NCBI GenBank assembly: GCA_964618895.1
Contig: CAZUDO010000031.1
Coordinates: forward strand, 1 to 64,000
DNA: 64,000 bases
Direction: 5' to 3'
Origin: CAZUDO01 sp964618895
GTDB lineage: Bacteria; Desulfobacterota; Binatia; DP-6
In this document: one piece after another, positions 8,196 to 20,132 of the stretch
Layout of the letters: each line of letters opens with the position of its first letter
How positions within the stretch are numbered: the stretch's first letter is position 1
Translations under genes and position numbers: made by a program
The notes under the pieces: model-generated
Told to the model about the DNA's origin: nothing
The model's input: the letters and a program-made list of their open reading frames with translations, nothing else
The model's database searches: none

Positions 8196-8957
8196 ATGGC
8201 CGTGATCCGCACCCTGGTGGTCGACGACGAGAAGCTGGCGCGTGATCGTCTGACCGGCTTTCTCTCCGGCGTCGCCGGGGTCGAGGTCGTCGGTCAGGCC
8301 GGCGACGGCGTCGAGGCCCTGCAGGCCATCGAGCAGAGCCGTCCCGACCTCGTCTTTCTCGACGTGCAGATGCCGGGCATGGACGGCTTCCAGGTGCTGC
8401 GCGCGCTCCGCGAGCCGCTGCCGCAGGTGGTGTTCGCGACCGCCTGGGACGAGTACGCCATCCGCGCCTTCGAGGTGGGCGCGATCGACTACCTGCTGAA
8501 GCCCTACGCCCGCGGGCGCGTCGAAGCAGCGGTCGGGCGGGTGCGGACGCGGCTCGGGTCCGACCATCCGGCGCCGGACCTGGAGCGCGTGCTGCGCCGC
8601 CTCGAGGAACGCGAGAAGGTCTACATGACCCAGGTCCCGGTGCACAGCGGCAAGCGCATCTTGATCGTACCGGTCACCGACGTGCTCTGGTTCGGGGTCG
8701 AATATCGCCTGGTCTACGCCCACACCCAGGAGCGCGGCTATATGACCAACTACACGCTGCGCGAGCTGGAGGAGCGGCTCGATCCGACGTTGTTCTTCCG
8801 GGCCCACAAGTCGAGCCTGGTGAATCTCCCGCACGTGAAGGAGATCGTTCCCTGGTTCGGCGGGCGCTACAAGCTGGTCATGCGCGACCAGGCCGGGAGC
8901 GAGGTCGCCTTGAGCCGCGCGCAGGCGCGCGAGCTGCGTGCCCGCCTCAAGTGGTGA
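8196..8957 (+). CDS. LytTR-family response regulator
   Basis: A 253-residue regulator. The N-terminal receiver has the acidic pair in VVDDEKLARDRL and phospho-acceptor about Asp56 in FLDVQMPGMDG. A C-terminal LytTR DNA-binding domain follows, with FRAHKSSLVNLPHVKEIVPW. It lies in one transcript with the kinase and overlaps the following vWA gene, so it probably controls this locus itself or a regulon linked to it. The ATG start is two bases after the kinase stop. Confidence 0.93.
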   Translation: MAVIRTLVVDDEKLARDRLTGFLSGVAGVEVVGQAGDGVEALQAIEQSRPDLVFLDVQMPGMDGFQVLRALREPLPQVVFATAWDEYAIRAFEVGAIDYLLKPYARGRVEAAVGRVRTRLGSDHPAPDLERVLRRLEEREKVYMTQVPVHSGKRILIVPVTDVLWFGVEYRLVYAHTQERGYMTNYTLRELEERLDPTLFFRAHKSSLVNLPHVKEIVPWFGGRYKLVMRDQAGSEVALSRAQARELRARLKW

Positions 8958-8965
8958 TCGAGCCC

Positions 8966-10180
8966 ATGGCGCCCACCACCTCGGGTCAATCGCGGCGTCT
9001 CGCCGCCGCCATCACCACCTCGGCGCTGCTGCACGTCGTGCTCGTGCTGCTGGTGGTGTTCGACGTGGCGGGCCTCGGCGGCGGCTTCGGGATCGGCGTC
9101 GGCCCCGGCTTCGGGATCGGCGCCGGAGGTGGTGCCGGCCTGGGACAGGAGCGGCGGCAGATCTTCTCGCTCACCGACCTCCCCGAGCCGGTGCGCGAGC
9201 GCAACCCGGACACCGACGAGACCCTGAAGGAGCTCCTGCGCCCCGCCCGCCCGCAGCTCGCCAGCGTCCCGCAGCAGCAACCCGCCCGTCCCACCTCGCC
9301 GGTGGTACAGTTCGCCCGTCCGGTGCGACCGGTCGGCTCGTCCGTCGACCTGGGGGCACGCTTCGCGTCGGCGGGCGCGGGCATCGGCGGCATCGGGCTC
9401 GGCGGCGGCGGGGGGGCGGGCTGGTCGCTCGGCTCGGCGTTCGGGCAGTACGTCGGCGGGCTGCGCAAGGTCGGCCTCGACGTGGCGCTGGTGATCGACT
9501 CGACCGGCAGCATGCAGAACGTGATCGACGAGATGAAGCGGCGCCTGGACGAGCTGGTGTCCACCACGCAACGCCTGGTGCCCACCGCCCGCATCGGCGC
9601 GGTCGCGTTCCGCGATCGGGGCGACGACAAGGTCGCCACCGCGCCGCGCCAGAGCGAGGACTTCGTCGTGCGCTGGACGGACCTCACCTTCAACGGCAAG
9701 AAGGTGAAGACGTTCTTGAACGGCATCGTCGCCGAGGGCGGCGGCGACTGGGAAGAGGCGGTCAAGGACGGCCTCGAGACCGCCATGCGCCAGCTCAAGT
9801 GGCGCACCGACGCCAAGAAGGTGATCATCCTGGTCGGCAGCTCGCCCCCGCACCGGGAGGACATGGCGGGCGTCCGTCAGCTGGTGAACGGGTGGCACGG
9901 TCAGGGCGGCGTGATCAGCACCATCGACGTGAGCCAGCTCCTGCACGAGGAGCACGAGCGCAAGCTGCACCGCTGGCTGTACGGCGAGGAGCTGCAGACG
10001 GTGTCGCCGCTGCCCGAGTTCTACCAACAGCTGCGCGACAGCTACTCGACCATCGCCCGCTCGGGCGGCGGGGAGATGATCCAGCTCGGCCAGCAGCAGG
10101 CATTGGTGCGCCACCTGCTGGCGCTCACCTTCGGCTCGCGTTGGGAGAAGGACATGGCGCGCATCGCGCGCGGAATGTGA
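8966..10180 (+). CDS. TonB-like membrane protein with C-terminal vWA domain
   Basis: A protein of about 404 residues. It has one N-terminal membrane anchor (LLHVVLVLLVVF), a glycine-rich linker, and a Pro/Arg/Gln-rich spacer (about residues 85-125). A von Willebrand factor A domain follows with a MIDAS DSTGS motif (about Asp178). The anchor-plus-proline-spacer layout is that of TonB/TolA proteins, but the usual TonB C-terminal domain is replaced by vWA. The genes for ExbB and ExbD follow at once, so the anchor probably sits in that motor complex; this is inference. A GTG at 8951 is an alternative start that overlaps the regulator gene. Confidence 0.8.
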   Translation: MAPTTSGQSRRLAAAITTSALLHVVLVLLVVFDVAGLGGGFGIGVGPGFGIGAGGGAGLGQERRQIFSLTDLPEPVRERNPDTDETLKELLRPARPQLASVPQQQPARPTSPVVQFARPVRPVGSSVDLGARFASAGAGIGGIGLGGGGGAGWSLGSAFGQYVGGLRKVGLDVALVIDSTGSMQNVIDEMKRRLDELVSTTQRLVPTARIGAVAFRDRGDDKVATAPRQSEDFVVRWTDLTFNGKKVKTFLNGIVAEGGGDWEEAVKDGLETAMRQLKWRTDAKKVIILVGSSPPHREDMAGVRQLVNGWHGQGGVISTIDVSQLLHEEHERKLHRWLYGEELQTVSPLPEFYQQLRDSYSTIARSGGGEMIQLGQQQALVRHLLALTFGSRWEKDMARIARGM

Positions 10181-10193
10181 CGGAAGGATCCCG

Positions 10194-10853
10194 ATGGAAA
10201 CCATGGAACCCGTGAACCTCGACCTCATCGCACTGATCCAGCAGGGCGCGCTCTCGACCTATCCGCTGCTCGCCTGCTCGGTCATCATGCTCGGCGTGGC
10301 CCTCGAGCGCCTGTGGACGCTGCGCGGTTCGGTGTCGTCCACCGCTGCCCTCACCGCCAAGCTGGTCCCGCTGCTCGCCCGCGGCGACCTGACCGGCGCC
10401 GTCGAGGCGGTCCGCCAGCACCAGCTCTGCCCGGCGCGGCGCGTGTTCACCGACGTGCTCGACGCGGCCCCGGCGGCCCCGCTCGAGGACATGGAGCGGG
10501 TGGCCGACGAGCGCCAGTTCGAGGAGGTGCAGGCGTCCGGCTCGTATCTCTGGGTGCTCGGCACGATCGGCTCCTCGGCGCCGTTCATCGGTCTCTTCGG
10601 CACCGTGCTCGGCATCATCCGCGCCTTCCACAGCATGGCGCTCGCCGGCACGGGCGGCTTCGGCGTCGTCGCCGGCGGCATCTCGGAGGCGCTCATCGCC
10701 ACCGCCCTCGGCCTCGCCATCGGCATCGTGTCGCTGGTCTTCTACAACTACCTGCAGAACCGGGTGGAGCGTATCGACGCCGCGCTCCGCATCGGCAGCG
10801 CGCGCGTGCTGGAAGCGGTGGCCGCCGGCCGGAGGGGCCATGGCGTTCGGTAA
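10194..10853 (+). CDS. MotA/TolQ/ExbB proton-channel family protein
   Basis: A 219-residue inner-membrane protein with three hydrophobic segments. An N-terminal helix (YPLLACSVIMLGVALERLW) comes first, then a long cytoplasmic loop. The conserved block IGSSAPFIGLFGTVLGIIRAF and GGISEALIATALGLAIGI follow, as in ExbB/TolQ. It forms the proton channel with ExbD. It is followed by an overlapping exbD-like gene and preceded by the TonB-like vWA gene, so it likely energises that protein rather than a classical TonB or TolA. Confidence 0.9.
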   Translation: METMEPVNLDLIALIQQGALSTYPLLACSVIMLGVALERLWTLRGSVSSTAALTAKLVPLLARGDLTGAVEAVRQHQLCPARRVFTDVLDAAPAAPLEDMERVADERQFEEVQASGSYLWVLGTIGSSAPFIGLFGTVLGIIRAFHSMALAGTGGFGVVAGGISEALIATALGLAIGIVSLVFYNYLQNRVERIDAALRIGSARVLEAVAAGRRGHGVR

Positions 10854-11244
10854 GGCGCACACGCGCGGCCACATCGTGGCCGAGATCAACGTCACGCCGC
10901 TGACGGACGTGTTCCTGGTCCTGCTCATCATCTTCATGATCACCACCTCGGCGATGGTGAAGCCGGCGGCGGATGTCGACCTGCCCGAGACCACCGCCGA
11001 CGAGCAGGAGGCCAAGGGCGTCATGGTCACCATGACGCCGTCGCGCGAGATCTACGTGAACGAGCGACCGGTGGGCGTCGACGACGCCGGCCTCACCAGC
11101 GCGCTCCGCGACGCGCTCGACAAGACCGACGACAAGGTGGTGATCCTCGCCGGCGATCGCGCCGTCGTGCTGGGTGAGGTGGTGCGCGTCCTCGGCCTCG
11201 CCAAGGAGGCCGGGGCGAAGGGCTTCGCGCTCGCGTCCGAGTGA
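10840..11244 (+). CDS. ExbD/TolR family protein
   Basis: A 134-residue protein with a short cytoplasmic N-terminus, then INVTPLTDVFLVLLIIFMI. That is the ExbD/TolR membrane helix containing the proton-relay aspartate in LTDV. A periplasmic domain follows with VVILAGDRAVVLGEVV. It overlaps the ExbB-like gene by 14 bp and the following TPR gene by 4 bp, giving a tight transcription unit. Confidence 0.92.
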   Translation: MAFGKAHTRGHIVAEINVTPLTDVFLVLLIIFMITTSAMVKPAADVDLPETTADEQEAKGVMVTMTPSREIYVNERPVGVDDAGLTSALRDALDKTDDKVVILAGDRAVVLGEVVRVLGLAKEAGAKGFALASE

Positions 11245-13376
11245 ACGCGTCCGTGTGTTCGCGCGCCGCCGGCATCGTGCTCGTGGCGCTGCTGTCGTTG
11301 GCCGGGACGGTCGCCGCGCAGGACGAGCGTGCGGCCCTCGCCGGGTTCGAGGAGCGCAGCCGCGCCTTCTACGCGCTCCTCGAACGCGGCCAGCGCGAGC
11401 GGGCCGCCGACGTCTGGCCCGGGCTGGCCGCCGACCTGGCGGCTTTCCAGGACAAGCTCGAAAACCGCCTCGATGCCCTGCGCGACGAGGTGACGGAGCA
11501 GGACGGCGACCTGGAGGCGCTCTACAAGAGCGCGCGCTGGCGCGACCCCGAGATCGCGGCGCTGGTGGTCACCTATCACCTTGCCTGGGTGCGCTATCAG
11601 GGCGCGCAGCTCACCGGCGACGCCGCCAAGAAGACGCAGCTGCTGCGCGAGGCGGCCGACGGATTCTCGAAATTCCTGGTCGTGAACGAGGTGCCGGAGA
11701 TCTACTCCGAGAGCCTCTACGGCCGCGGCCTCGCCTTCCTCGACCTGGGCGAGTACCCGAAGGCGATCGAGGATCTGACCGCCGCGACCAACGAGGCACG
11801 CGTCGCCACCAAGGCGCGCGCGGCCCTGGACGAGGCCCGCCGGCGGCAGACCGGCAAGCAGGGACCGGCGGCCGAGGATCCCGAAGCCCTGCTCGCACGC
11901 CTGGGCGGGCTGCTGTCCCGCATCGCCGGCGGCGACGCGGGCGTGGAGAAGGAGACCACCACGCTCGCCCGAGGGCTCGCCGTGCGCGGCGGGACGTGGC
12001 CGGCCCGGGTGCGCTTGACGGTGCTCGACAAGCTCGGCGGCGGCACGGTCGGCGGTGTCCGGTCGAGCTACGGGCTCTTCCTGCTGGCGCAGCTCGCCGT
12101 CGACCGCGGCGCGTGCGACGACGTGGCGCCGCTGGCCGCCGCCAGCGCCGAGGTGAAAGACACCAGCCGGGGGCGCTACGTTCCCGAGCTGCTCTTCCTC
12201 GCCGCCGCCTGTCGCTTGAACGGCGGTCACCCCCGCGAGGCCGCCGAGGGTTTCGCCACCCTGCTGCGCGAGTTCCCCAATGCGGCGCGCGTGCCGGAGG
12301 CAGCCTACTATCGCGCCCGCGCCCTGGCCGTGGTGCGTACCGGCGACGACAGCGTCACCCCCACCTACGAGGAGTCCTTGCGCAGCACGCTGACCCGCTG
12401 GCCGAAGGCCGACGCCGCCGCCGAGCTGCAGTTCATGCTGGGCGAGCTCGAACGCGGCCGGGGCGACTGCGCCGCGGCCGAGCGCGCGTACGGCGCGGTC
12501 ACGGCCGGACCGTTCGCCACGCGCGCGCGCCTCGGCACGCTCGAGTGCCGGGTGGCGACTGTCGGTACGGGGCCCGACGCCGGCGCGCGCCGGCGGGAGG
12601 CAATCGACGGCCTGCGCGCCTTCGCGCGCGATACCCCGGCACGCGGCGAGGACGAGGCTCGCGTCGCCCGCGCCACGCTTCTGGCGGCGCTGCTCGCCGC
12701 CGGGGCGACGCCGCCCGATCACGCCACCGTGGTGACGCTCCTCGACGGGTTCGAGACCCGCTACCCCGGCGCCAAGACGCTGCACCCGCGCACCGTCGAG
12801 CTACGACTTTCCGCTCGCATCGGGAGTGGCGATCTCGCCGCCGGCGCCCGCGACCTCGATGCCTACCTCGCTCAGCCACCCGACGGCGACCGGCGCCGGA
12901 CGCTCGCCCGGCTTGGTCGTGAGCTGGTGACCACCGCCGACCGGGCCAACGACGATCGCCGGCCGGCGGCACTCGCCCTCGCCCGCAAGGTCTACGCCGC
13001 GCTCGCCGACCGCCTGACGCTGGCGGACCTCGATCTACGCGCCGGCGACGCCGCCGCCGCACGCCGGGGCTACGAGGCCGCGCTCGCCACCGACCCAAGC
13101 TCCGCCGAAGCCCTCCGCGGCGCCGCCCGTGCTGCCGCCGCGGGTGGGGATCGCGCCGCCTCCCTGGGCTACTGGCGACGCGTACTCGACGGCAGCCCGC
13201 CCGGGGGCACCGCGTGGTACGAGGCGCGCCTGGCGCAGGTGCAGCTCCTGGCCGAGGACGGCAAACGCGGCGACGCCTGCCAGCTGCTGCGCACGTCGCA
13301 CGGCCGGGCCACGACCGCCGGCGCCGACCAGCTGGAGGCGCGGCTGCGGGCGCTCGAGCCCGAGGTGTGCCGCTGA
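11241..13376 (+). CDS. Exported TPR-repeat protein
   Basis: A 711-residue protein with a cleavable signal peptide (AGIVLVALLSLAGTVAAQ) and a long array of helical pairs. Examples are SLYGRGLAFLDLGEYPKAIE, AAACRLNGGHPREAAEGF and FMLGELERGRGDCAAAERAY, all TPR-like. No enzymatic domain is visible. The GTG start overlaps the ExbD-like stop. It is probably the periplasmic scaffold of the vWA-ExbB-ExbD system, similar in layout to TPR proteins (YbgF-like) found beside Tol genes, though it is much larger. Confidence 0.75.
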   Translation: MNASVCSRAAGIVLVALLSLAGTVAAQDERAALAGFEERSRAFYALLERGQRERAADVWPGLAADLAAFQDKLENRLDALRDEVTEQDGDLEALYKSARWRDPEIAALVVTYHLAWVRYQGAQLTGDAAKKTQLLREAADGFSKFLVVNEVPEIYSESLYGRGLAFLDLGEYPKAIEDLTAATNEARVATKARAALDEARRRQTGKQGPAAEDPEALLARLGGLLSRIAGGDAGVEKETTTLARGLAVRGGTWPARVRLTVLDKLGGGTVGGVRSSYGLFLLAQLAVDRGACDDVAPLAAASAEVKDTSRGRYVPELLFLAAACRLNGGHPREAAEGFATLLREFPNAARVPEAAYYRARALAVVRTGDDSVTPTYEESLRSTLTRWPKADAAAELQFMLGELERGRGDCAAAERAYGAVTAGPFATRARLGTLECRVATVGTGPDAGARRREAIDGLRAFARDTPARGEDEARVARATLLAALLAAGATPPDHATVVTLLDGFETRYPGAKTLHPRTVELRLSARIGSGDLAAGARDLDAYLAQPPDGDRRRTLARLGRELVTTADRANDDRRPAALALARKVYAALADRLTLADLDLRAGDAAAARRGYEAALATDPSSAEALRGAARAAAAGGDRAASLGYWRRVLDGSPPGGTAWYEARLAQVQLLAEDGKRGDACQLLRTSHGRATTAGADQLEARLRALEPEVCR

Positions 13377-13415
13377 CCGGTTGACCGTACGGCGACGACC
13401 CGGCATGAGGCGTCA

Positions 13416-13589
13416 ATGGCGGGTCGCGACGACGACGCAGGGGGGCACGTGCACGGCGACGGGTGCGCACACGAGCACGACCCGCCCCGCGAGCCGGTCC
13501 GGAACGCCGGCCCCAAGGTGGGGCGCAATGACCCCTGTCCCTGCGGCAGCGGACGGAAGTGGAAGAAGTGCCACAGCACGGGCCCGTGA
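13416..13589 (+). CDS. Small SEC-C zinc-binding protein
   Basis: A 57-residue protein. Its C-terminus carries a SEC-C motif, GRNDPCPCGSGRKWKKCH, the same zinc-binding tail found on SecA and on many small stand-alone proteins. The N-terminus is rich in His, Asp and Gly. The last metal ligand is His, the normal C-to-H variant. It ends 4 bp before the hybrid kinase start. It is easily missed because of its length. Function is unknown; SEC-C tails bind zinc and often ribosomes or SecB. Confidence 0.75.
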   Translation: MAGRDDDAGGHVHGDGCAHEHDPPREPVRNAGPKVGRNDPCPCGSGRKWKKCHSTGP

Positions 13590-13593
13590 GGTG

Positions 13594-16989
<3,396 letters not shown>

Positions 16990-16998
16990 GTCGGGACC

Positions 16999-17841
16999 AT
17001 GGACGCCTCCGGCAGAGCGGTCGGGCCGACGCGACCGGCGGCGTGCCTCGCGATCGCCCTCGCCCTGCTGACCCTCGCGCCGGTCGCCGCCGCCGCACCG
17101 AACGACGCCAGCTGGCGCCTGCAGCTCGGATACGACGTCTACTGGCGGGTGGTGCGGGTGGCGTCGATGGACACCGACACCACGGTTGCCCCTCGTACCT
17201 ACCGGGCCGCGCTTACCCTCCGGACCGAGGGGGTCGTCGGAGCGCTCTTCCCGTGGACCCTGCGCGCCCAGTCGGACGGCGCCATCGGCGACACGGGCCC
17301 CCGGCCCGACCTGTACCGGGGCGAGAGCATGTATCGCGGCGACGCGTGGCGGACGCGGATCGAGTACGCCGGCGGCGAGCCGGTGCGTGTCGACCTGGAG
17401 AACCCGCCCAAACGCCCAAGAGAACGGGACGACGTAGCGGAGGTCCTGCGCACCGCCACCGTCGACCCGCTGACGGGAACGCTGGGCGTGCTGCGAGCGG
17501 TCGCGCTGGGGCAGGGATGCACGCTGACGCAGTACGTCTTCGACGGCCGCCTGCGCTACGACGTGGTGTACGAGGACCTGGGCACCGTCACCCTCGAACC
17601 GTCGCGCCGGCGCCCCTACACCGGACCGGCGACGCTCTGTCGCTCGACGCTGCGGCCGATCGCAGGATTCAAGCGCGGCGACCGCGAGGTGGACGACTCG
17701 GTGGTCACGCGGAGCTGGATCGCCCCGCCCGTGCCCGGCGCCTCGCCCGTGCCGGTGCAGCTGGAGATGACCGGCCGCCGCGGCACGCTCCACTTCTACC
17801 TGCGCGACACCACCCTCGAACCGTCCGCCATCCAGCGGTAG
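16999..17841 (+). CDS. Exported DUF3108-type protein
   Basis: A 280-residue protein with a signal peptide (LAIALALLTLAPVAAAA). Its body resembles DUF3108 envelope proteins: YDVYWRVVRV near the start, then TVDPLTGTLGVLRAVALG and YVFDGRLRYDVVYED. These proteins are predicted beta-rich periplasmic factors of unknown role. Its last 46 bp overlap the convergent epimerase gene, so the two 3' ends share sequence. It starts 9 bp after the hybrid kinase stop and may be co-transcribed with it. Confidence 0.75.
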   Translation: MDASGRAVGPTRPAACLAIALALLTLAPVAAAAPNDASWRLQLGYDVYWRVVRVASMDTDTTVAPRTYRAALTLRTEGVVGALFPWTLRAQSDGAIGDTGPRPDLYRGESMYRGDAWRTRIEYAGGEPVRVDLENPPKRPRERDDVAEVLRTATVDPLTGTLGVLRAVALGQGCTLTQYVFDGRLRYDVVYEDLGTVTLEPSRRRPYTGPATLCRSTLRPIAGFKRGDREVDDSVVTRSWIAPPVPGASPVPVQLEMTGRRGTLHFYLRDTTLEPSAIQR

Positions 17842-18776
17842 GTGTACGCGAGGCCGTCGTGGAGCGACGTCCGGGCGCGCCAACCGAGCACCCGCGCCGC
17901 CTTCTCCACCTGGCCGACGCGACGACTTCCAGCCGTCCAGTCGGGCGGCTCGTGCCGCGGCGGGAGCGCGCGACCCGCGACCTGCTGCATGGTCGCCACC
18001 AGCTCGGTGATGGTGGTCGCCACGCCCGAGCCGATGTTCAGGATCTCGCCGCTGACGGACGATTCCAGCGCCGCGATGGTCGCCTCGACGGCGTCGTCGA
18101 CGAACACGTAGTCGAGCGCCTGGCTGCCGTCGCCGAACACGATCGGTGGCTCCCCGCGCAGCAGGCGGTCGAAGTTCTTGACGATCACGGAGCGATACCC
18201 CATGCCCGCGAACTGGCGCGGCCCGTACACGAAGAGATAGCGCAGCACGTTGTAGGCGACGCCCCGCTCGGCGTGGAGATGGGCGAGCAGGTGTTCGCCG
18301 GCGAGCTTGGAGATGCCGTAGATGGTGCGCGGCTGCGGCACCTCATCCTCGCGGAACGGCGGGCCGCTCATCCGCCCGTAGGCATGGAGGGACGACGTGA
18401 AGATCACCTTCTCGACCCCGCTCCGTGCCGCCAGGTCGAGTAGCGTCCAGGTGCCCTCGACGTTGCTCCGGAGCACCGCCCGCGGATCGTCTTTCGACTG
18501 GTTGTGCTTCTCGGCCGCCAGGTGGAAGAGGTAGCGCACGCCGCCGAGCGCGGTGGCCAGCGGGGCGGGGTCGTCGTGGCCGAGGGTGTAGCGGACGATC
18601 TCGATGGCGGGGCTTTCGGTGCCCAGGTTGGCCAGGTCGCCGTAGCGGAGGCTGTCGATCACCACCACCCGGTGGACCCCGCGAGCGATCAGGGCGCGCA
18701 CCAGGTGCGAGCCGATGAAGCCGCAACCGCCGGTGACCAGGACGTCGCTGCCCTTCAGGTTCGGGGCGTCGGGCAT
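17796..18776 (-). CDS. NAD-dependent epimerase/dehydratase (extended SDR)
   Basis: A 326-residue Rossmann enzyme of the sugar-nucleotide epimerase/dehydratase family. It has a GGCGFIGSH nucleotide-binding loop at about residues 16-24 and TSSLHAYG before the catalytic YGISK (Tyr and Lys). YLFVYGPRQ and DYVFVDDAVEA follow, as in UDP-glucose 4-epimerase-like proteins. It likely acts on a nucleotide sugar for envelope glycans; the exact reaction is unresolved. It is alone on its strand. Confidence 0.88.
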   Translation of the reverse strand: MPDAPNLKGSDVLVTGGCGFIGSHLVRALIARGVHRVVVIDSLRYGDLANLGTESPAIEIVRYTLGHDDPAPLATALGGVRYLFHLAAEKHNQSKDDPRAVLRSNVEGTWTLLDLAARSGVEKVIFTSSLHAYGRMSGPPFREDEVPQPRTIYGISKLAGEHLLAHLHAERGVAYNVLRYLFVYGPRQFAGMGYRSVIVKNFDRLLRGEPPIVFGDGSQALDYVFVDDAVEATIAALESSVSGEILNIGSGVATTITELVATMQQVAGRALPPRHEPPDWTAGSRRVGQVEKAARVLGWRARTSLHDGLAYTYRWMADGSRVVSRR

Positions 18777-18841
18777 TGTGGGCGGTTGTCCGTCGCTGGC
18801 TGGGGGCGAGTCAACTCCGGGTCGGGTCGCGTGACGAACTA

Positions 18842-18952
18842 CGCGGCGGCGAGGGGCTGCCCTTCCGGAGGCGACAAGACGCCCGGCCTACTCGCCTAGG
18901 GCTCGTAGCGGCCGGGCTCTCGCCTCCGGGAGGGCAGCCCCTCGCCGCCGCG
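18842..18952. repeat. Long imperfect inverted repeat (111 bp)
   Basis: A large palindrome sits between the epimerase gene and the divergent RND adaptor gene. The outer arms are 22 bp and perfectly complementary (18842-18863 with 18931-18952). A mismatch follows, then a perfect 10-bp stem (18865-18874 with 18920-18929) and an 8-bp inner stem GCCCGGCC/GGCCGGGC (18881-18888 with 18910-18917). It lies upstream of both neighbouring genes, so it is not an ordinary terminator. It may be a REP/MITE-like element or a regulatory structure. Confidence 0.75.
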
Positions 18953-19033
18953 GGTCGGTGACGGGGTGCACGAACTGATCCTCGGGCCGGCTGGCGCTTG
19001 ACCCAGCTTGGCGGCGTACCCCATGCTCGCCCG

Positions 19034-20125
19034 ATGCGGCCCGCGCGCGCTTGCCTGGTCGGGCTGTGGGTTGTCGTCGGGTGCGGCGGGGGGGCGGTGC
19101 CGGCGCCGGCGGTGCGGGCGGTGCCGGTGGAGACGGCTACCGTTGTTGCCGAGGATGTCGATGTGGTGGTGACGGCGGTGGGGACGCTCGAGGCGCAGCA
19201 GGCGGTGGAGGTGAAGCCGAAGCGGGCCGGGCACGTGCGCGAGCTGCCGGTCGCCGAGGGGGCGTCGGTCGAGGCGGGGCAGGTGCTGGTGGTGCTCGAC
19301 GACGGCGACGTGCGGGCACGGGTGGATCAGGCGCGGGCATCGCGGCGCGATGCGGAGGCGCGGCTGCAAAACGTGCGGCGGCAGGATGCGCGCATGAACG
19401 CGCTGCTGCAGGAGGGGATCGCGGCGCGGCAGCAGTACGACGACGTGAAGGCGGAGCTGGACAGCGCCACGGCGGCGGTTGGTGTGGCAGAGGCGAACCT
19501 CGCCTATGCCGAGGCGCTGCTGCGCGACACGGTCATCGTGGCGCCGTTCGCGGGCGTGCTCGGGCAGCGGCGTGTGGACCTGGGAGCGTACGTCAAGGAC
19601 GGGGAGGCAATCGTCACCCTGGTCGACGCCGATCCGATCGAGATCGTGTTCGCCGTACCGGAGCGGCACCTCACCAAGCTCGCCATCGACCAGGCGTTGC
19701 GGGTCATGGTCGCCAGCCATCCGGGGCGCACGTTCCTCGGGCAGGTGACGTTCATCGCGCCCGAGGTGGATCGCGTAAACCGGACCGTCGCCGTGAAGGC
19801 CGTGTTGCCCAATCCCGGCGGCGTGCTCCGGCCGGGGCAGTTCGCCAACGTCGCCCTCGACCTGGAGCGCCACCCGCAGGCGCCGGTGGTGCCCGAGGAA
19901 GCGCTCGTGCCCGCCGGCGACCGGACGCTGGTGTACGTGGTCGCCGACGGCACGGCGGCTGCCCGCCCGGTGCAGACCGGCGTGCGCCTGCCGGGCCGGG
20001 TCGAGATCCTGGACGGCCTCCGGGCCGGCGACGTCGTCGTCCGCACCGGGCACGAGAAGCTCAAGCTGGACACCGCGCTGCCGGTCACCGTGGTGCAGGC
20101 CATCCCGCCCGCGCGCGGCGGCTGA
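19034..20125 (+). CDS. RND efflux periplasmic adaptor (membrane fusion lipoprotein)
   Basis: A 363-residue HlyD/AcrA-type adaptor. It has a lipoprotein signal ending in VVVGC, an N-terminal biotinyl-lipoyl strand set (VTAVGTLEAQQAVEVKPKRA) and a coiled-coil hairpin (about residues 90-150). APFAGVLGQRRVDLGAYV and the beta-barrel segment with VDRVNRTVAVKAVLPNP follow. It links the inner-membrane pump encoded 7 bp downstream to an outer-membrane channel, for which no gene is seen here. The ATG was chosen so that the lipobox is at the usual position. Confidence 0.92.
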   Translation: MRPARACLVGLWVVVGCGGGAVPAPAVRAVPVETATVVAEDVDVVVTAVGTLEAQQAVEVKPKRAGHVRELPVAEGASVEAGQVLVVLDDGDVRARVDQARASRRDAEARLQNVRRQDARMNALLQEGIAARQQYDDVKAELDSATAAVGVAEANLAYAEALLRDTVIVAPFAGVLGQRRVDLGAYVKDGEAIVTLVDADPIEIVFAVPERHLTKLAIDQALRVMVASHPGRTFLGQVTFIAPEVDRVNRTVAVKAVLPNPGGVLRPGQFANVALDLERHPQAPVVPEEALVPAGDRTLVYVVADGTAAARPVQTGVRLPGRVEILDGLRAGDVVVRTGHEKLKLDTALPVTVVQAIPPARGG

Positions 20126-20132
20126 ACATCGC

